Positions 7,316 through 15,884 of a DNA stretch of 64,000 nucleotides are shown here, one piece after another. Each line of letters starts with the position of its first letter. Positions within the stretch are counted from its first letter, which is position 1. The DNA is from Gandjariella thermophila (GTDB lineage Bacteria; Actinomycetota; Actinomycetes; Mycobacteriales; Pseudonocardiaceae), in NCBI RefSeq assembly GCF_005405885.1, contig NZ_BJFL01000014.1, forward strand, positions 1 to 64,000, given 5' to 3'. The position numbers and the translations under genes were made by a program. The notes beneath the pieces are model-generated. The model did not search any database. It saw only the letters and a list, made by a program, of their open reading frames with translations, and was not told the origin of the DNA.

Positions 7316-8072
7316 CCCTCGCCACCACGAAGACTCGCCGGAACGGGAACCATGTGGTGCCGTCCGCCCTGGGCGGGTAGGCCGCCCGGAGCCGGGGCGC
7401 CAGCTCTGACTGGAAACGTTCCCAGCGCCGGTCGTCCAGGGCCGCGCGCACGGGGCGCAACGCGGTCCCGCTGATCCAGCGCAGCACGGGGTCGTCGCCG
7501 GAGAGCCGCTGCAGGTAGGTGGTCTCCCAGGCGTCGACCTCGCAGCCGGCGTCGGCGAGCAGGTTGGCGTACCCCTCCGGGTCGAGCACCGGGTCCGGGT
7601 CGCGCAGCACGGCACTGGCCAGCTCGGCGCTCCACTCGGGTGACGCGGCGAGTTCCCTGGTCAGGGCGTGCGAGGCGGCGTGGAAGTTGCCGGGCACCTG
7701 GATCGCCAGCCACGCCCCGGGCGGCAACGCGCCGGCCCACCCGGCGAGCAGCTCCTGATGCCCCGGCACCCACTGCAACACCGCGTTGCTGATCACCACG
7801 TCGGTGTCCGGGTCGGGGTGCCAGGAACGCAGGTCGGCCACCTCGGCGTCGATGCCGAGTTCGCGGGCCGCGGCCACCATGTCCGGCGACGAGTCCAGCG
7901 CGGTCAGCCGGGCCTTCGGCCAGCGCTCGGCGAGCAGCGCGGTGAGGTTCCCGGCGCCACAGCCGAGGTCGACCACGTGCCGGGGTGCCGGGGCGTCGAT
8001 CCTGGCCAGCAGTTCGTGGAAGGGCCGGGCGCGCTGGTCGGCGAAGCGCAGGTAGGTGCTCGGGTCCCACAT
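7308..8072 (-). CDS. tam: Trans-aconitate 2-methyltransferase
   Basis: A class I SAM-dependent methyltransferase of 254 residues that would methylate trans-aconitate, a spontaneous isomer of cis-aconitate that inhibits the citric acid cycle. The start [18 protein letters not shown] is the family signature. The SAM-binding glycine motif VDLGCGAGN lies at about residues 34-42, and ALDSSP carries the acidic residue that binds the ribose. ATG at 8072 is chosen over an earlier in-frame start because the family begins there and GAGGT precedes it. The C-terminal part contains the usual LRAAYPPR segment. No operon partner is evident. Confidence 0.88.
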   Translation of the reverse strand: MWDPSTYLRFADQRARPFHELLARIDAPAPRHVVDLGCGAGNLTALLAERWPKARLTALDSSPDMVAAARELGIDAEVADLRSWHPDPDTDVVISNAVLQWVPGHQELLAGWAGALPPGAWLAIQVPGNFHAASHALTRELAASPEWSAELASAVLRDPDPVLDPEGYANLLADAGCEVDAWETTYLQRLSGDDPVLRWISGTALRPVRAALDDRRWERFQSELAPRLRAAYPPRADGTTWFPFRRVFVVARVT

Positions 8073-8159
8073 GGTGACCTCGCTGGTTCTTCCGGGGCGC
8101 GACGTGACGGCACCACTCAAACCGTACGTACGTACTTTAAACCGATTGGTCAGGGAACA

Positions 8160-8714
8160 CTACTGGTGCCGGCGCTGCTCACGGGCGGCGCGGTTGATCG
8201 TGTCGCCCACCTCGCTGGCGATCCGGCGCACCAACTCCACGTCGGTGCCCTCGTCCACGCGCACTTGGAGCACGATCCCGTCCCGGCCGGGCACCCGGCG
8301 CTGCACGAACCACGCTCCCCCGCCGGGCAGTTCCTGGTGGTGCCGGGACCGGATGGACTCGGTCACCCGGCGCTGCACCACCTCGGGCACCCGTCCCGGC
8401 TCGGCCAGCACGAACCGGGCCACCGGCAGGTCGCGCAGCAGCACCGCGCTGCCCGCGGTACCGGTCTCCTCCGCCTCGGTGACCTCGAGCGCGCCACCAC
8501 TCCAGGTGGCCTTGCTGATCAGGTGCCAGCCGAGCCGCCGGTAACCCTCGCCGTGCGGCAGCCACAGCCCGTGCGAGGTGGCCACCAGGTGCCCACCGCC
8601 GCGCAGGCCGGCCACCCCGATCACGTACTCCTCGGCGGCCAGCTCGCCGGTGAAACCCTCCGGGAGCGCCCGACCGGTGGCCCGGTCGACCAGCCGGCGC
8701 CACCACGAGATCAC
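8160..8714 (-). CDS. Conserved hypothetical protein coupled to primase
   Basis: A protein of 184 residues with no domain I can name. It begins with GTG whose first bases overlap the dnaG stop codon (GTGA), so translation is probably coupled to primase. The N-terminal SWWRRLVDRATGRALPEG is followed by a beta-rich region resembling the PH-like folds of small actinobacterial proteins (segments GGHLVATSHGLWLP and YRRLGWHLISKATW). The C-terminal region is rich in Arg and Val. There is no signal peptide or membrane segment. Similar genes accompany dnaG in related actinobacteria, but no role is established. Confidence 0.7.
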   Translation of the reverse strand: MISWWRRLVDRATGRALPEGFTGELAAEEYVIGVAGLRGGGHLVATSHGLWLPHGEGYRRLGWHLISKATWSGGALEVTEAEETGTAGSAVLLRDLPVARFVLAEPGRVPEVVQRRVTESIRSRHHQELPGGGAWFVQRRVPGRDGIVLQVRVDEGTDVELVRRIASEVGDTINRAAREQRRHQ

Positions 8715-10618
8715 TCCAGGCCCCCCATGGCCTGCTCCAGCAGCGCCTTGCGGTACTGCTCGAGCGCGACCAGGTCGCCGAACAGCGTGTGGTACTCGTC
8801 CGCCTCGTCCAGCGGGGACATCCGCTGCAGCCGCGACTTCAGGTCGGCGATCTGCCGGGACACCAGGTTCTCCTGCAGCCGGGCCAGCACGCCAGCCACG
8901 TACCGGGCGTCCGGCTCCCGCTTGGCCTGCAACGGTTCCACGGCCAGCTCGGTGACCACGGAGCGCACCACGTCGTGCTGGCACCGCTGCGCCACGGCGT
9001 CCACAAAGGATGACCCGGCCAGGCCGCATGAGGTGCCGCCGGCGGCCAGCACCGCGCGGTGCACGGCCAGGTACGCGGGGTGCGTGAAGGCCTCCTCGGC
9101 CAGCGCGTCGTAGTACGGCCCGGCCAGGCCGGGCACCTGCAGCGCGGCCTTGAGCGCCTCACGCTGCGCCCACAGCCGCGGGTCGTCCCGCTGCGGCCGG
9201 GGCGGGCCGTTCACCTCGACGGACAGCGCGCCCTGGTTGGGGTCCTTGGGCTGGGCCTTCCGCCGGCGCGGCGTGGCCGGCGCGCCCCCGCCGGCGACCT
9301 CGCGGACCCGGCGCACCACGGTGGCGATGTCCTCCCAGCCCACCCAGCCAGCCAGTTGGCGGGCGTACTCGTCCCGCAGCGACACGTCCTTGATCTGCGC
9401 CACCAGCGGCACGGTGCGGCGCAGCGCCTCCACCCGGCCCTCAGCCGTGTCCAGGTCGTGCTCGGCGAGTTGGGCGCGCACCGCGAAGGCGAACAGCGGC
9501 TGCCGGCGGGCGACCAGGTCGGCGACCACCTGATCGCCCTTGGCCTGGCGCAGGTCGCAGGGGTCCATCCCACCGGGGGCGACCGCGATGTAGGTCTGCG
9601 CGACGAACTGCTGGTCGCCCTCGAACGCCTTGAGCGCGGCCTTCTGCCCCGCCGTGTCCCCGTCGAAGACGAAGATCACCTCGCCGCGGAAGAACGAGTC
9701 GTCCAGCAGCAGCCGGCGCAGCACCGCCATGTGCTCGTCGCCGAACGCGGTGCCGCACGAGGCGACCGCGGTGCGCACCCCGGCCGCGTGCATGGCCATC
9801 ACGTCGGTGTAGCCCTCGACCACCACGGCCTGGCGCTTCTTGGCGATCTCCCGCTTGGCCATGTCGATGCCGAACAGCACCTGGGACTTCTTGAAGATCG
9901 GCGTCTCGGACGTGTTGACGTACTTGGCCTCGATCGGGTCGTCGTCGAAGATCCGCCGCGCGCCGAAGCCGACCACGTCGCCGCCGAGGTCCTTCAGCGG
10001 CCACAGCAGCCGGCGGTGGAACCGGTCGATCGGGCCCTGCCGGCCCTCGCGGGCGAGCCCCGCCTGGTACAGCTCGTCCAGCTCGAACCCGCGCCGGATC
10101 AGGTACTTGGTCAGCCGGTCCCAGCCGGACGGGGCGAAGCCGCAGCCGAACGTGGTCGCCGCGGCCTCGTCGAAGCCGCGCTCGGCGAGGAACTCCCGGG
10201 CCTTCACCGCCTCCGGGGTGCGCAACTGCTCGGCGTAGAACTCGGCGGCCGCCCGGTGCGCCTCCAGCAGCCGGGTGCGGGTGCCCCGGTCGCGCTGCAC
10301 GGTGGTGCCGCCGCCCTCATAGGTGAGCCGGTAGGACACCCGGTCGGCGAGCCGCTCCACCGCCTCGACGAAGCCCATGTGCTCGATCTTCATCACGAAG
10401 GCGATCACGTCGCCGCCCTCGCCGCAGCCGAAGCAGTGGAAGGTGCCGTGGCTCGGCCGCACGTTGAACGACGGCGTCTTCTCGTCGTGGAACGGGCAGA
10501 CGCCCTTCAGGGCGCCGCCGCCGGCCCGGCGCAGGGATACGTACTCGCCGACGACGTCGTCGATCCGGTTGCGTTCCCGCACCTCGGCGATGTCGCTCTC
10601 CCGGATCCGTCCAGCCAC
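8711..10618 (-). CDS. dnaG: DNA primase
   Basis: DnaG makes the RNA primers used by the replisome. GTG at 10618 is chosen because the family begins with AGRIRESDIAEVRERNRIDDVV. The CHC2 zinc ribbon has Cys41, His44, Cys62 and Cys65 (CPFH ... CFGC). The TOPRIM catalytic domain follows, with VVVEGYTDV (the catalytic Glu) and FVFDGDTAGQKAA (metal-binding Asp residues). The C-terminal DnaB-binding region is shorter and more divergent, as usual in actinobacteria. The 635-residue length is normal. It lies in the same order relative to dgt as in mycobacteria. Confidence 0.97.
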   Translation of the reverse strand: MAGRIRESDIAEVRERNRIDDVVGEYVSLRRAGGGALKGVCPFHDEKTPSFNVRPSHGTFHCFGCGEGGDVIAFVMKIEHMGFVEAVERLADRVSYRLTYEGGGTTVQRDRGTRTRLLEAHRAAAEFYAEQLRTPEAVKAREFLAERGFDEAAATTFGCGFAPSGWDRLTKYLIRRGFELDELYQAGLAREGRQGPIDRFHRRLLWPLKDLGGDVVGFGARRIFDDDPIEAKYVNTSETPIFKKSQVLFGIDMAKREIAKKRQAVVVEGYTDVMAMHAAGVRTAVASCGTAFGDEHMAVLRRLLLDDSFFRGEVIFVFDGDTAGQKAALKAFEGDQQFVAQTYIAVAPGGMDPCDLRQAKGDQVVADLVARRQPLFAFAVRAQLAEHDLDTAEGRVEALRRTVPLVAQIKDVSLRDEYARQLAGWVGWEDIATVVRRVREVAGGGAPATPRRRKAQPKDPNQGALSVEVNGPPRPQRDDPRLWAQREALKAALQVPGLAGPYYDALAEEAFTHPAYLAVHRAVLAAGGTSCGLAGSSFVDAVAQRCQHDVVRSVVTELAVEPLQAKREPDARYVAGVLARLQENLVSRQIADLKSRLQRMSPLDEADEYHTLFGDLVALEQYRKALLEQAMGGLE

Positions 10619-10680
10619 GTCGATCGAGTCTAGGCGGCACCGCCGACCGGCCGCGCGCGGCGTGCGCGACACTGGAGCGC

Positions 10681-11607
10681 GTGTCCGTCACCGACGACCT
10701 GCTGGCTCGGCGGTTCACCGAGCATCGGGCGCACCTGCTCGGCGTGGCCTACCGGCTCACCGGGACGCTGGCCGACGCCGAGGACGCGGTGCAGGAGGCG
10801 TGGCTGCGGCTGTCCGGCCTGGACCCCGCGGCCCGCGCCGAGATCCGCGAGCTGCGTGGCTGGCTGACCACCGTGGTCAGCCGGATCGCGCTGGACCGGC
10901 TGCGCTCGGCGGCCGCGCAGCGGGAGCGGTACGTCGGGCCGTGGCTGCCGGAGCCGGTGGTCACTCCGCTGCCCGGTCAGCCGGGCGAGGACCCGCTGGA
11001 CGCGGTGGTGCGCGACGACGGGGTGCGGCTGGCCGCGCTGGTCGTGCTGGACCGGCTGACGCCGGAGCAGCGGGTGGCGTTCGTGCTGCACGACGCGTTC
11101 GGCCTGCCGTTCGCCGAGATCGCCGAGGTGCTGGGCTGCGAGGTGGCGACCGCGCGGCAGTACGCCTCGCGCGCCCGGCGCGCGGTCGCCGACGCCGACC
11201 CGCCGTCCCGGCAGTCGCTGCGGGACCAGCGGGCCGTGGTCGAGGAGTTCATCGCCGCGGTGAATGCCGGCGACGTGCCCGCCGTGGTCCGCCTGCTGCA
11301 CCCGGACGTCGCGGTCGTCGGCGACGGCGGCGGCAAGGCCAAGACCGCGCTGCGGCCCCTCCACGGCGCCGACAAGGTGGCCCGCTTCCTGCTCGGCCTG
11401 GTCCGCAAGTACGGAGTGGTGCCGCACCTGGCCGGCCGCCCGGTGCTGGTCAACGGCGACATCGGGCTGGCGCTCCCCGGTACGCCTGGGGACGGCGAGC
11501 ACCCACCGCTGACCAGCCGGGTCACCGCGTTCACCGTCCGGGACGGCCGGATCGCGGCGATCTACGACATCGCCAACCCGGACAAGCTCACCCGCGTGCG
11601 TTTCTAG
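10681..11607 (+). CDS. ECF RNA polymerase sigma factor, ECF41 (SigJ-like)
   Basis: A 308-residue extracytoplasmic-function sigma factor. Region 2 contains AYRLTGTLADAEDAVQEAWLR and region 4 contains the helix-turn-helix LPFAEIAEVLGCEVATARQYASR. The linker holds YVGPWLPEP, diagnostic of the ECF41 group. A SnoaL-like C-terminal domain of about 110 residues follows and, in characterised members, controls activity in place of an anti-sigma factor. Translation starts at GTG. ECF41 genes usually sit beside a carboxymuconolactone-decarboxylase or oxidoreductase target gene; none is present here, so the target promoter must be elsewhere. Confidence 0.9.
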   Translation: MSVTDDLLARRFTEHRAHLLGVAYRLTGTLADAEDAVQEAWLRLSGLDPAARAEIRELRGWLTTVVSRIALDRLRSAAAQRERYVGPWLPEPVVTPLPGQPGEDPLDAVVRDDGVRLAALVVLDRLTPEQRVAFVLHDAFGLPFAEIAEVLGCEVATARQYASRARRAVADADPPSRQSLRDQRAVVEEFIAAVNAGDVPAVVRLLHPDVAVVGDGGGKAKTALRPLHGADKVARFLLGLVRKYGVVPHLAGRPVLVNGDIGLALPGTPGDGEHPPLTSRVTAFTVRDGRIAAIYDIANPDKLTRVRF

Positions 11608-11609
11608 CG

Positions 11610-11666
11610 GCGGGCCGGCCGGACGTCGCGGGCCGGGCGAGCGTTGCGGGCCGGCTGGACGTCGCG
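11610..11666. repeat. Imperfect 21-bp direct repeat
   Basis: GCGGGCCGGCCGGACGTCGCG at 11610-11630 recurs with one mismatch at 11646-11666. The pair lies just after the sigma-factor gene in a 140-base gap between converging genes. Its role is unknown. Confidence 0.5.
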
Positions 11667-11747
11667 TAGCGGTGCGACGCCGCCGGTCGCGGGCCGTTCG
11701 GCGCACCGGACGAGCCGGCGGCCCGGGCGCGGGACAGCGCCGAGGGG

Positions 11748-12878
11748 TTAGGGTGCGACGACGCGGGCGAGGAAGTAGACGGCGCCGGTGCCGGCGTGCC
11801 GGACCAACACCAGGAACGGCCGGTCCACCCGGACCACCACGGGCGGTTCCTCGCGGATCACCGCGGCCATCCGGAACATCACCGCGGTGGCCGCGGCTCC
11901 CTCCAGGCCCTGCTCGTCGATCCGGAGCACCGCCTCGTGGAGCACCGCGTCCACGTACGCCCGCTCGCGGACGAACAGCCCGCCTAGGTCCGCGGCCTTG
12001 GTGAACAGCCGCCGCACCCCGAGCCGCCCCAGTGCCTCCTGCAGCGAGGCGCGCTCGGCGACCCGCAGCCGGGGCAGGGCGAGATCCACCCGGGCCGGGC
12101 TGGGCGCGTCCAGCAGGTCGGCCAGCCGGGCGGTGTCCAGTTCCGGCTCGGCGGTGGCCAGGTCGCCGTCCGGCAGCAGCACCACGGCGTCGACACCGCC
12201 CACCGCGGGCAGGGTGACGGCCTGCCAGCCGTGCCGGGCGGCGTAGCCGAGTTTGGCGGTGAGCCGCATGGTGGGCACGTCCCGGCGGCCGTCCGGCGCG
12301 TGGAACGGCTGCGGTGCGGTGGCGTGCTCGGGGAACCGGTTCCGCCAGCCGGTGCGCAGGTAGAGCGCGTTGACCAGGGCGGACAGCGTGTCCGGGCCGA
12401 CGGCGCCGGGCGGGACGAGTTGCCGGATCAGGCCTCGGGTGGTTTCCGCCACCGAGTCGTTGATCAGCGCGCGGGCCGCCTCGGGGTCGTCGGCGAACGG
12501 GGCGGTGCGCGCCGCGCCGTTTGGCCATGCGGCGAGTTCGTCGCCGAATTCGGGGCGCACCGCCAGCCCCTGGGCCGCCCACAGCGTGTTGGCCACGGTC
12601 AGCGCCGGCGTCTCGGCGCCGTGCTCGCCGGGTAGCTCGGCGGCCGCGCTCAGCGCGTCGGCGAGGGCGCGCGGGTCCGCGCCGGGCTCGCCGAGCAGGG
12701 CGGTGACCAGCTCGTCGCGGGTGGCGCCGCGGGCGGCGAACGCGGTCAGCCCGAGGGCGCTGGCCACCGAGTACGGCGACCAGCACGCGGTGCGCGTGGG
12801 GTCGGGGGCGAGCGACCGGTGCAGCGCCAGCACGAAGGCGAGGTGTGCGCGTCCGGTGGTCTGCGCTGCTCGGGTCAC
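11748..12878 (-). CDS. Serpin family serine protease inhibitor
   Basis: A 376-residue serpin, a suicide inhibitor of serine proteases. The helix B/C signature is seen in CWSPYSVASALGLTAFAARGAT near the N-terminus and the breach/shutter segment in VANTLWAAQG. The hinge of the reactive-centre loop reads GLEGAAATAV, with the small residues that inhibitory serpins need for loop insertion. The C-terminal strand is DRPFLVLVRHAGTGAVYFLARV. The loop between hinge and DRPF is a few residues longer than in alpha-1-antitrypsin, so P1 cannot be assigned; Met, Ala, Val and Ile surround the expected scissile bond. GTG at 12878 with AGGGGAG upstream is the chosen start. No signal peptide is seen, so it is probably cytoplasmic. 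Confidence 0.9.
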   Translation of the reverse strand: MTRAAQTTGRAHLAFVLALHRSLAPDPTRTACWSPYSVASALGLTAFAARGATRDELVTALLGEPGADPRALADALSAAAELPGEHGAETPALTVANTLWAAQGLAVRPEFGDELAAWPNGAARTAPFADDPEAARALINDSVAETTRGLIRQLVPPGAVGPDTLSALVNALYLRTGWRNRFPEHATAPQPFHAPDGRRDVPTMRLTAKLGYAARHGWQAVTLPAVGGVDAVVLLPDGDLATAEPELDTARLADLLDAPSPARVDLALPRLRVAERASLQEALGRLGVRRLFTKAADLGGLFVRERAYVDAVLHEAVLRIDEQGLEGAAATAVMFRMAAVIREEPPVVVRVDRPFLVLVRHAGTGAVYFLARVVAP

Positions 12879-12895
12879 TCCGGCTCCCCTCGTTC

Positions 12896-13150
12896 CTACC
12901 GGCTGGCGTCCGGTAGGTGCACGTGTTCCGGTGGCGGGGGTGGCTGCGCCGCTCCGGAGCCCTGCGGGCCGGACGGGCGGGGCCGTCGGGGTTCCCGCAC
13001 CCCGGCGCCGCCGTCCTCGCCGTTCCAGCCGTCCCAGCCGTGCGGGAAGCCCGGTCCGCGCCTGCGCCGCCCACCGACTCCGGCCGGCACCCGCCGGCGT
13101 CGTAACACCCGCGCCAGCAGGCGCCTGAGCTTCCGGTCCACCCCGCCCAT
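12896..13150 (-). CDS. Small basic/proline-rich hypothetical protein
   Basis: A possible 84-residue protein starting MGGVDRKLRRLLARVLRRRR, followed by Gly/Pro-rich sequence ending in a run of prolines. It lies between the dGTPase-like gene and the serpin gene on the same strand, 17 bases before the serpin start. No family is recognised. The basic first 25 residues could bind nucleic acid or membrane. Low complexity makes it uncertain that this is a real gene. Confidence 0.4.
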   Translation of the reverse strand: MGGVDRKLRRLLARVLRRRRVPAGVGGRRRRGPGFPHGWDGWNGEDGGAGVREPRRPRPSGPQGSGAAQPPPPPEHVHLPDASR

Positions 13151-13214
13151 GTGTCGAGTGTGCCACCGATCACCCGGCCGGGCGCGGCGTTCACCACGGG
13201 CGGACAACGAGCGG

Positions 13215-14495
13215 TCAGCGGCCGACGAGGGCGGCGTGCCAGTTCACCGCCTGGGCGTCGGTGAGCAGCGCGACCTGGTCGATCACCACGCGCAGCCGGG
13301 CGGCGTCGTCCGCGGCAGCCTCCCACGCGGGCAGGAACGCCGGCTGCAACGCGTCCGGTGCGCGCCGGCACAGCGCCGCCACCAGTTCGGCGAGCAGTTC
13401 CCGCTGGCGTCGCTGGGCGGCCAGCCGGCGCTCGTCGCTCATCACGTAGCGCAGCGCCACCGCCTTGAGCAGGGCCACCTCGGCGGCCGCCTGCGCGGGT
13501 ACCACGAGCCGCGCGGCGTAGCGGGTGAGCGGACCGTCGCCGAACGCCCGCCGGGTGCCGGTGACCGCCGCGGAGACGAACCGGCCGACCAGCTCGCTGG
13601 TCAGCCGCTTCAGCGCCACCTGCGCGCCCAGTGAGCCGTCGTACTCGGCGGCGGCCAGTTCGGCCACCACCGGCAGCCGGAGCAGGTCCAGCGCGGCGGC
13701 CTCCAGGCCGGCGGCCGCCTCGGTGGAGAAGTGCCGGGCGGCCAGTTCGGCCACCGCGGCGCGTTCCTCGGCGTCGGCGAGCATGTGCAGCGAGATGCGG
13801 CCGGCCAGCACGCCGTCCTCGACGTCGTGCACCGAGTACGCCACGTCGTCGGACCAGTCCATGACCTGGGCTTCCAGGCAGCAGCGGCGGTCCTCGGCAC
13901 CGTCCCGCACCCAGGCGAAGATCTCCGCGTCGTCCGGGTAAACCCCGAACTTGACCATGCCCGGGGTGCGCGGCCACGGGTACTTGGTGGCCGCGTCCAG
14001 GCTGGCCCTGGTCAGGTTCAGCCCGTAGCCGCGGCCGTCCGGGCCGAGCACCTTGGGCTCCAGCCGGGTGAGGATGCGCAGCGTCTGCGCGTTGCCCTCG
14101 AACCCGCCGCACGGCTCGGCGGCCTCGTCGAGCGCGGCCTCGCCGTTGTGCCCGAAGGGCGGGTGGCCGATGTCGTGCGCCAGCCCGGCGGTGTCCACCA
14201 CGTCCGGATCGCAGCCCAGCTCCGCGCCGATGCCCCGGCCGATCTGGGCCACCTCCAGGGAGTGGGTGAGCCTGGTCCGGGGCACGCCGCTGACCTCGGC
14301 CCCCTCCCCGGGGCCGACGACCTGGGTCTTGCCGGCCAGCCTGCGCAGCGCGGCCGAGTGCAGCACCCGGGCGCGGTCCCGGGCGAACGGGTTGCGCCAG
14401 TCGCTGGCGGTGCCCGGGAACGCGCCGGCCTTCGGCGGCTCGTCGAACCGCCGTTCCGCGTCGTGCTCGGTGTATCCGGTGCGCATCGGCTGCAT
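13215..14495 (-). CDS. dgt: Deoxyguanosinetriphosphate triphosphohydrolase-like protein
   Basis: An HD-domain hydrolase of about 426 residues that removes triphosphate from dGTP or related dNTPs and so tunes nucleotide pools. The HD metal site is seen as [15 protein letters not shown] (His) and [16 protein letters not shown] (HD plus the second His). The N-terminal [18 protein letters not shown] and the RRLAGKTQV segment are typical of the dGTPase type 2 group. ATG at 14495 is chosen because the family begins near MRTGYTEHD; nine bases later is an equally possible ATG. The link to dnaG is conserved in mycobacteria. Confidence 0.9.
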   Translation of the reverse strand: MQPMRTGYTEHDAERRFDEPPKAGAFPGTASDWRNPFARDRARVLHSAALRRLAGKTQVVGPGEGAEVSGVPRTRLTHSLEVAQIGRGIGAELGCDPDVVDTAGLAHDIGHPPFGHNGEAALDEAAEPCGGFEGNAQTLRILTRLEPKVLGPDGRGYGLNLTRASLDAATKYPWPRTPGMVKFGVYPDDAEIFAWVRDGAEDRRCCLEAQVMDWSDDVAYSVHDVEDGVLAGRISLHMLADAEERAAVAELAARHFSTEAAAGLEAAALDLLRLPVVAELAAAEYDGSLGAQVALKRLTSELVGRFVSAAVTGTRRAFGDGPLTRYAARLVVPAQAAAEVALLKAVALRYVMSDERRLAAQRRQRELLAELVAALCRRAPDALQPAFLPAWEAAADDAARLRVVIDQVALLTDAQAVNWHAALVGR

Positions 14496-14564
14496 CGGCT
14501 CAAGGGTAGGGAGCCGCACCGACGCCGGTGCCTGGTTCCACCGCACGGCGCCAGGCCGGACCGC

Positions 14565-15218
14565 TCAGCCGAGGCCGGTACCGATGTCGTCGGCGGGCGC
14601 CCGGGTGACCCGGTAGTACAGCAGCGCGGCGGTCTCCCGCAGGATGTAGCGCATCTGCGTGTCCCGGGTCTGCACGATCGGCCCGCTGTGCGTGGGCGAG
14701 GTCCACGCGACCAGCCCGGAGTCGTCGGCCATGGTGCGGGCGCGCAGCGAGTGCCACGGGTCGCTGACGAGCACGGTGGTGCGCCAGCCGCGCGGCCTCA
14801 CCGCCGCGGCGACCGCGCGCAGGCTGCGCAGCGTGTCGCTGCCCTCCTCGACGGCCAGCACCCGGTCCTTGGGCACGCCCTGCGAGATTAGCCACCGCAT
14901 GCCGGCCTCCGCCTCGGTGTAGGCGTCGCCCTGCTTGCGGCCGCCGACGGTGACCAGGTAGCGGACCACCCCGGTGTCGTAGAGTTGCTTGGCGTGCTGC
15001 AGCCGCGCCCGGAGCACGTCCGAGGGGCGGCCGTCGTACTGGGCGGCGCCGAGCACCACCGCGGTGTCGGCGCGCTGCCGGTCGTCGGTGCGGGCCACCT
15101 GCCAGACACGCACCGCCGTCCCGCCGACCACCACCGCGGCGACCAGCACGGAACCGAGCAGCAGGCGCAGCACGTACCGCCGTAACCGGAATCCGGGAGA
15201 GGGAGAGCGCTTGCTCAC
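14565..15218 (-). CDS. YdcF/ElyC family membrane protein (DUF218)
   Basis: A 217-residue protein with one N-terminal membrane helix (LLLGSVLVAAVVVGGTAV, about residues 19-36) and an exported or cytoplasmic DUF218 domain. The family signature AVVLGAAQYDGRPS starts at about residue 53, and the second signature, TTVLVSDPWHSLRA, at about residue 146. Escherichia coli relatives (ElyC, SanA) affect envelope integrity, but the enzymatic reaction is unknown. It stands alone between dgt and the response regulator gene and is not obviously co-transcribed with either. Confidence 0.85.
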   Translation of the reverse strand: MSKRSPSPGFRLRRYVLRLLLGSVLVAAVVVGGTAVRVWQVARTDDRQRADTAVVLGAAQYDGRPSDVLRARLQHAKQLYDTGVVRYLVTVGGRKQGDAYTEAEAGMRWLISQGVPKDRVLAVEEGSDTLRSLRAVAAAVRPRGWRTTVLVSDPWHSLRARTMADDSGLVAWTSPTHSGPIVQTRDTQMRYILRETAALLYYRVTRAPADDIGTGLG

Positions 15219-15278
15219 AGCACACCATCGTGGCAGAAGCGGTTCTCAGGCCGGCGAAACCTCCCCCGCCCGGGACAC

Positions 15279-15884
15279 CTACAGCCAGCCGCGCTCCTCG
15301 GCCAGCCGGGCCGCCTCGGCCCGGGTGCGCGCGCCGGTCTTGCCGATCGCCGAGGACAGGTGGTTCCGCACCGTGCCCTCGGAGAGGTGCAGCAGCCTGG
15401 CCACGTCCGCCACGGTGCCGCCGTCCCGGGCGGCGAGCAGCACCTCCCGCTCCCGCTCGGTCAGCGGGCTCACACCGCTGGCCAGCGACTCGGCGGCGAG
15501 GGCGGGATCGACCACGCGCAGCCCGGCGTGCACCCGGCGCACCGCGTCCACCAACTGCTCGGGTGGCGCGTCCTTGACCACGAACCCGACCGCGCCGGCC
15601 GCCATGGCGCGCGCCAGGTAGCCGGGCCGGCCGAACGTGGTGCACACCACGACCCGGCAGGATGGCAGTGCGCGGTGCAACTCGGCGGCCGCCGCCAACC
15701 CGTCCTTGCCGGGCATCTGCACGTCCAGCAGTGCCACGTCCGGGTCGCTGCGCCGGGCCGCGTCCAGCACGTCCGACCCGGAGCCCACCTCGGCGACCAC
15801 CTCGATGTCCGGTTCCAGGTTGAGCATCGCGGCCAGCGCGCCGCGCACCAGGGCCTGGTCGTCGGCGAGCAGGACGCGGATCAT
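15279..15884 (-). CDS. Response regulator, NarL/FixJ (DesR-like)
   Basis: A 201-residue two-component response regulator. The receiver domain has the acidic pair in LLADDQ, the phosphorylated Asp in VALLDVQMPG (about residue 54), the Thr in VVCTTFG and the Lys in FVVKDAPP. The LuxR-type helix-turn-helix at the C-terminus contains LTEREREVLLAARDG and VADVARLLHLSEGTVRNHLSS. Its start codon overlaps the stop of the kinase gene, so the pair is co-translated. The probable target is the ABC exporter operon upstream, where two palindromes lie. Confidence 0.92.
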   Translation of the reverse strand: MIRVLLADDQALVRGALAAMLNLEPDIEVVAEVGSGSDVLDAARRSDPDVALLDVQMPGKDGLAAAAELHRALPSCRVVVCTTFGRPGYLARAMAAGAVGFVVKDAPPEQLVDAVRRVHAGLRVVDPALAAESLASGVSPLTEREREVLLAARDGGTVADVARLLHLSEGTVRNHLSSAIGKTGARTRAEAARLAEERGWL

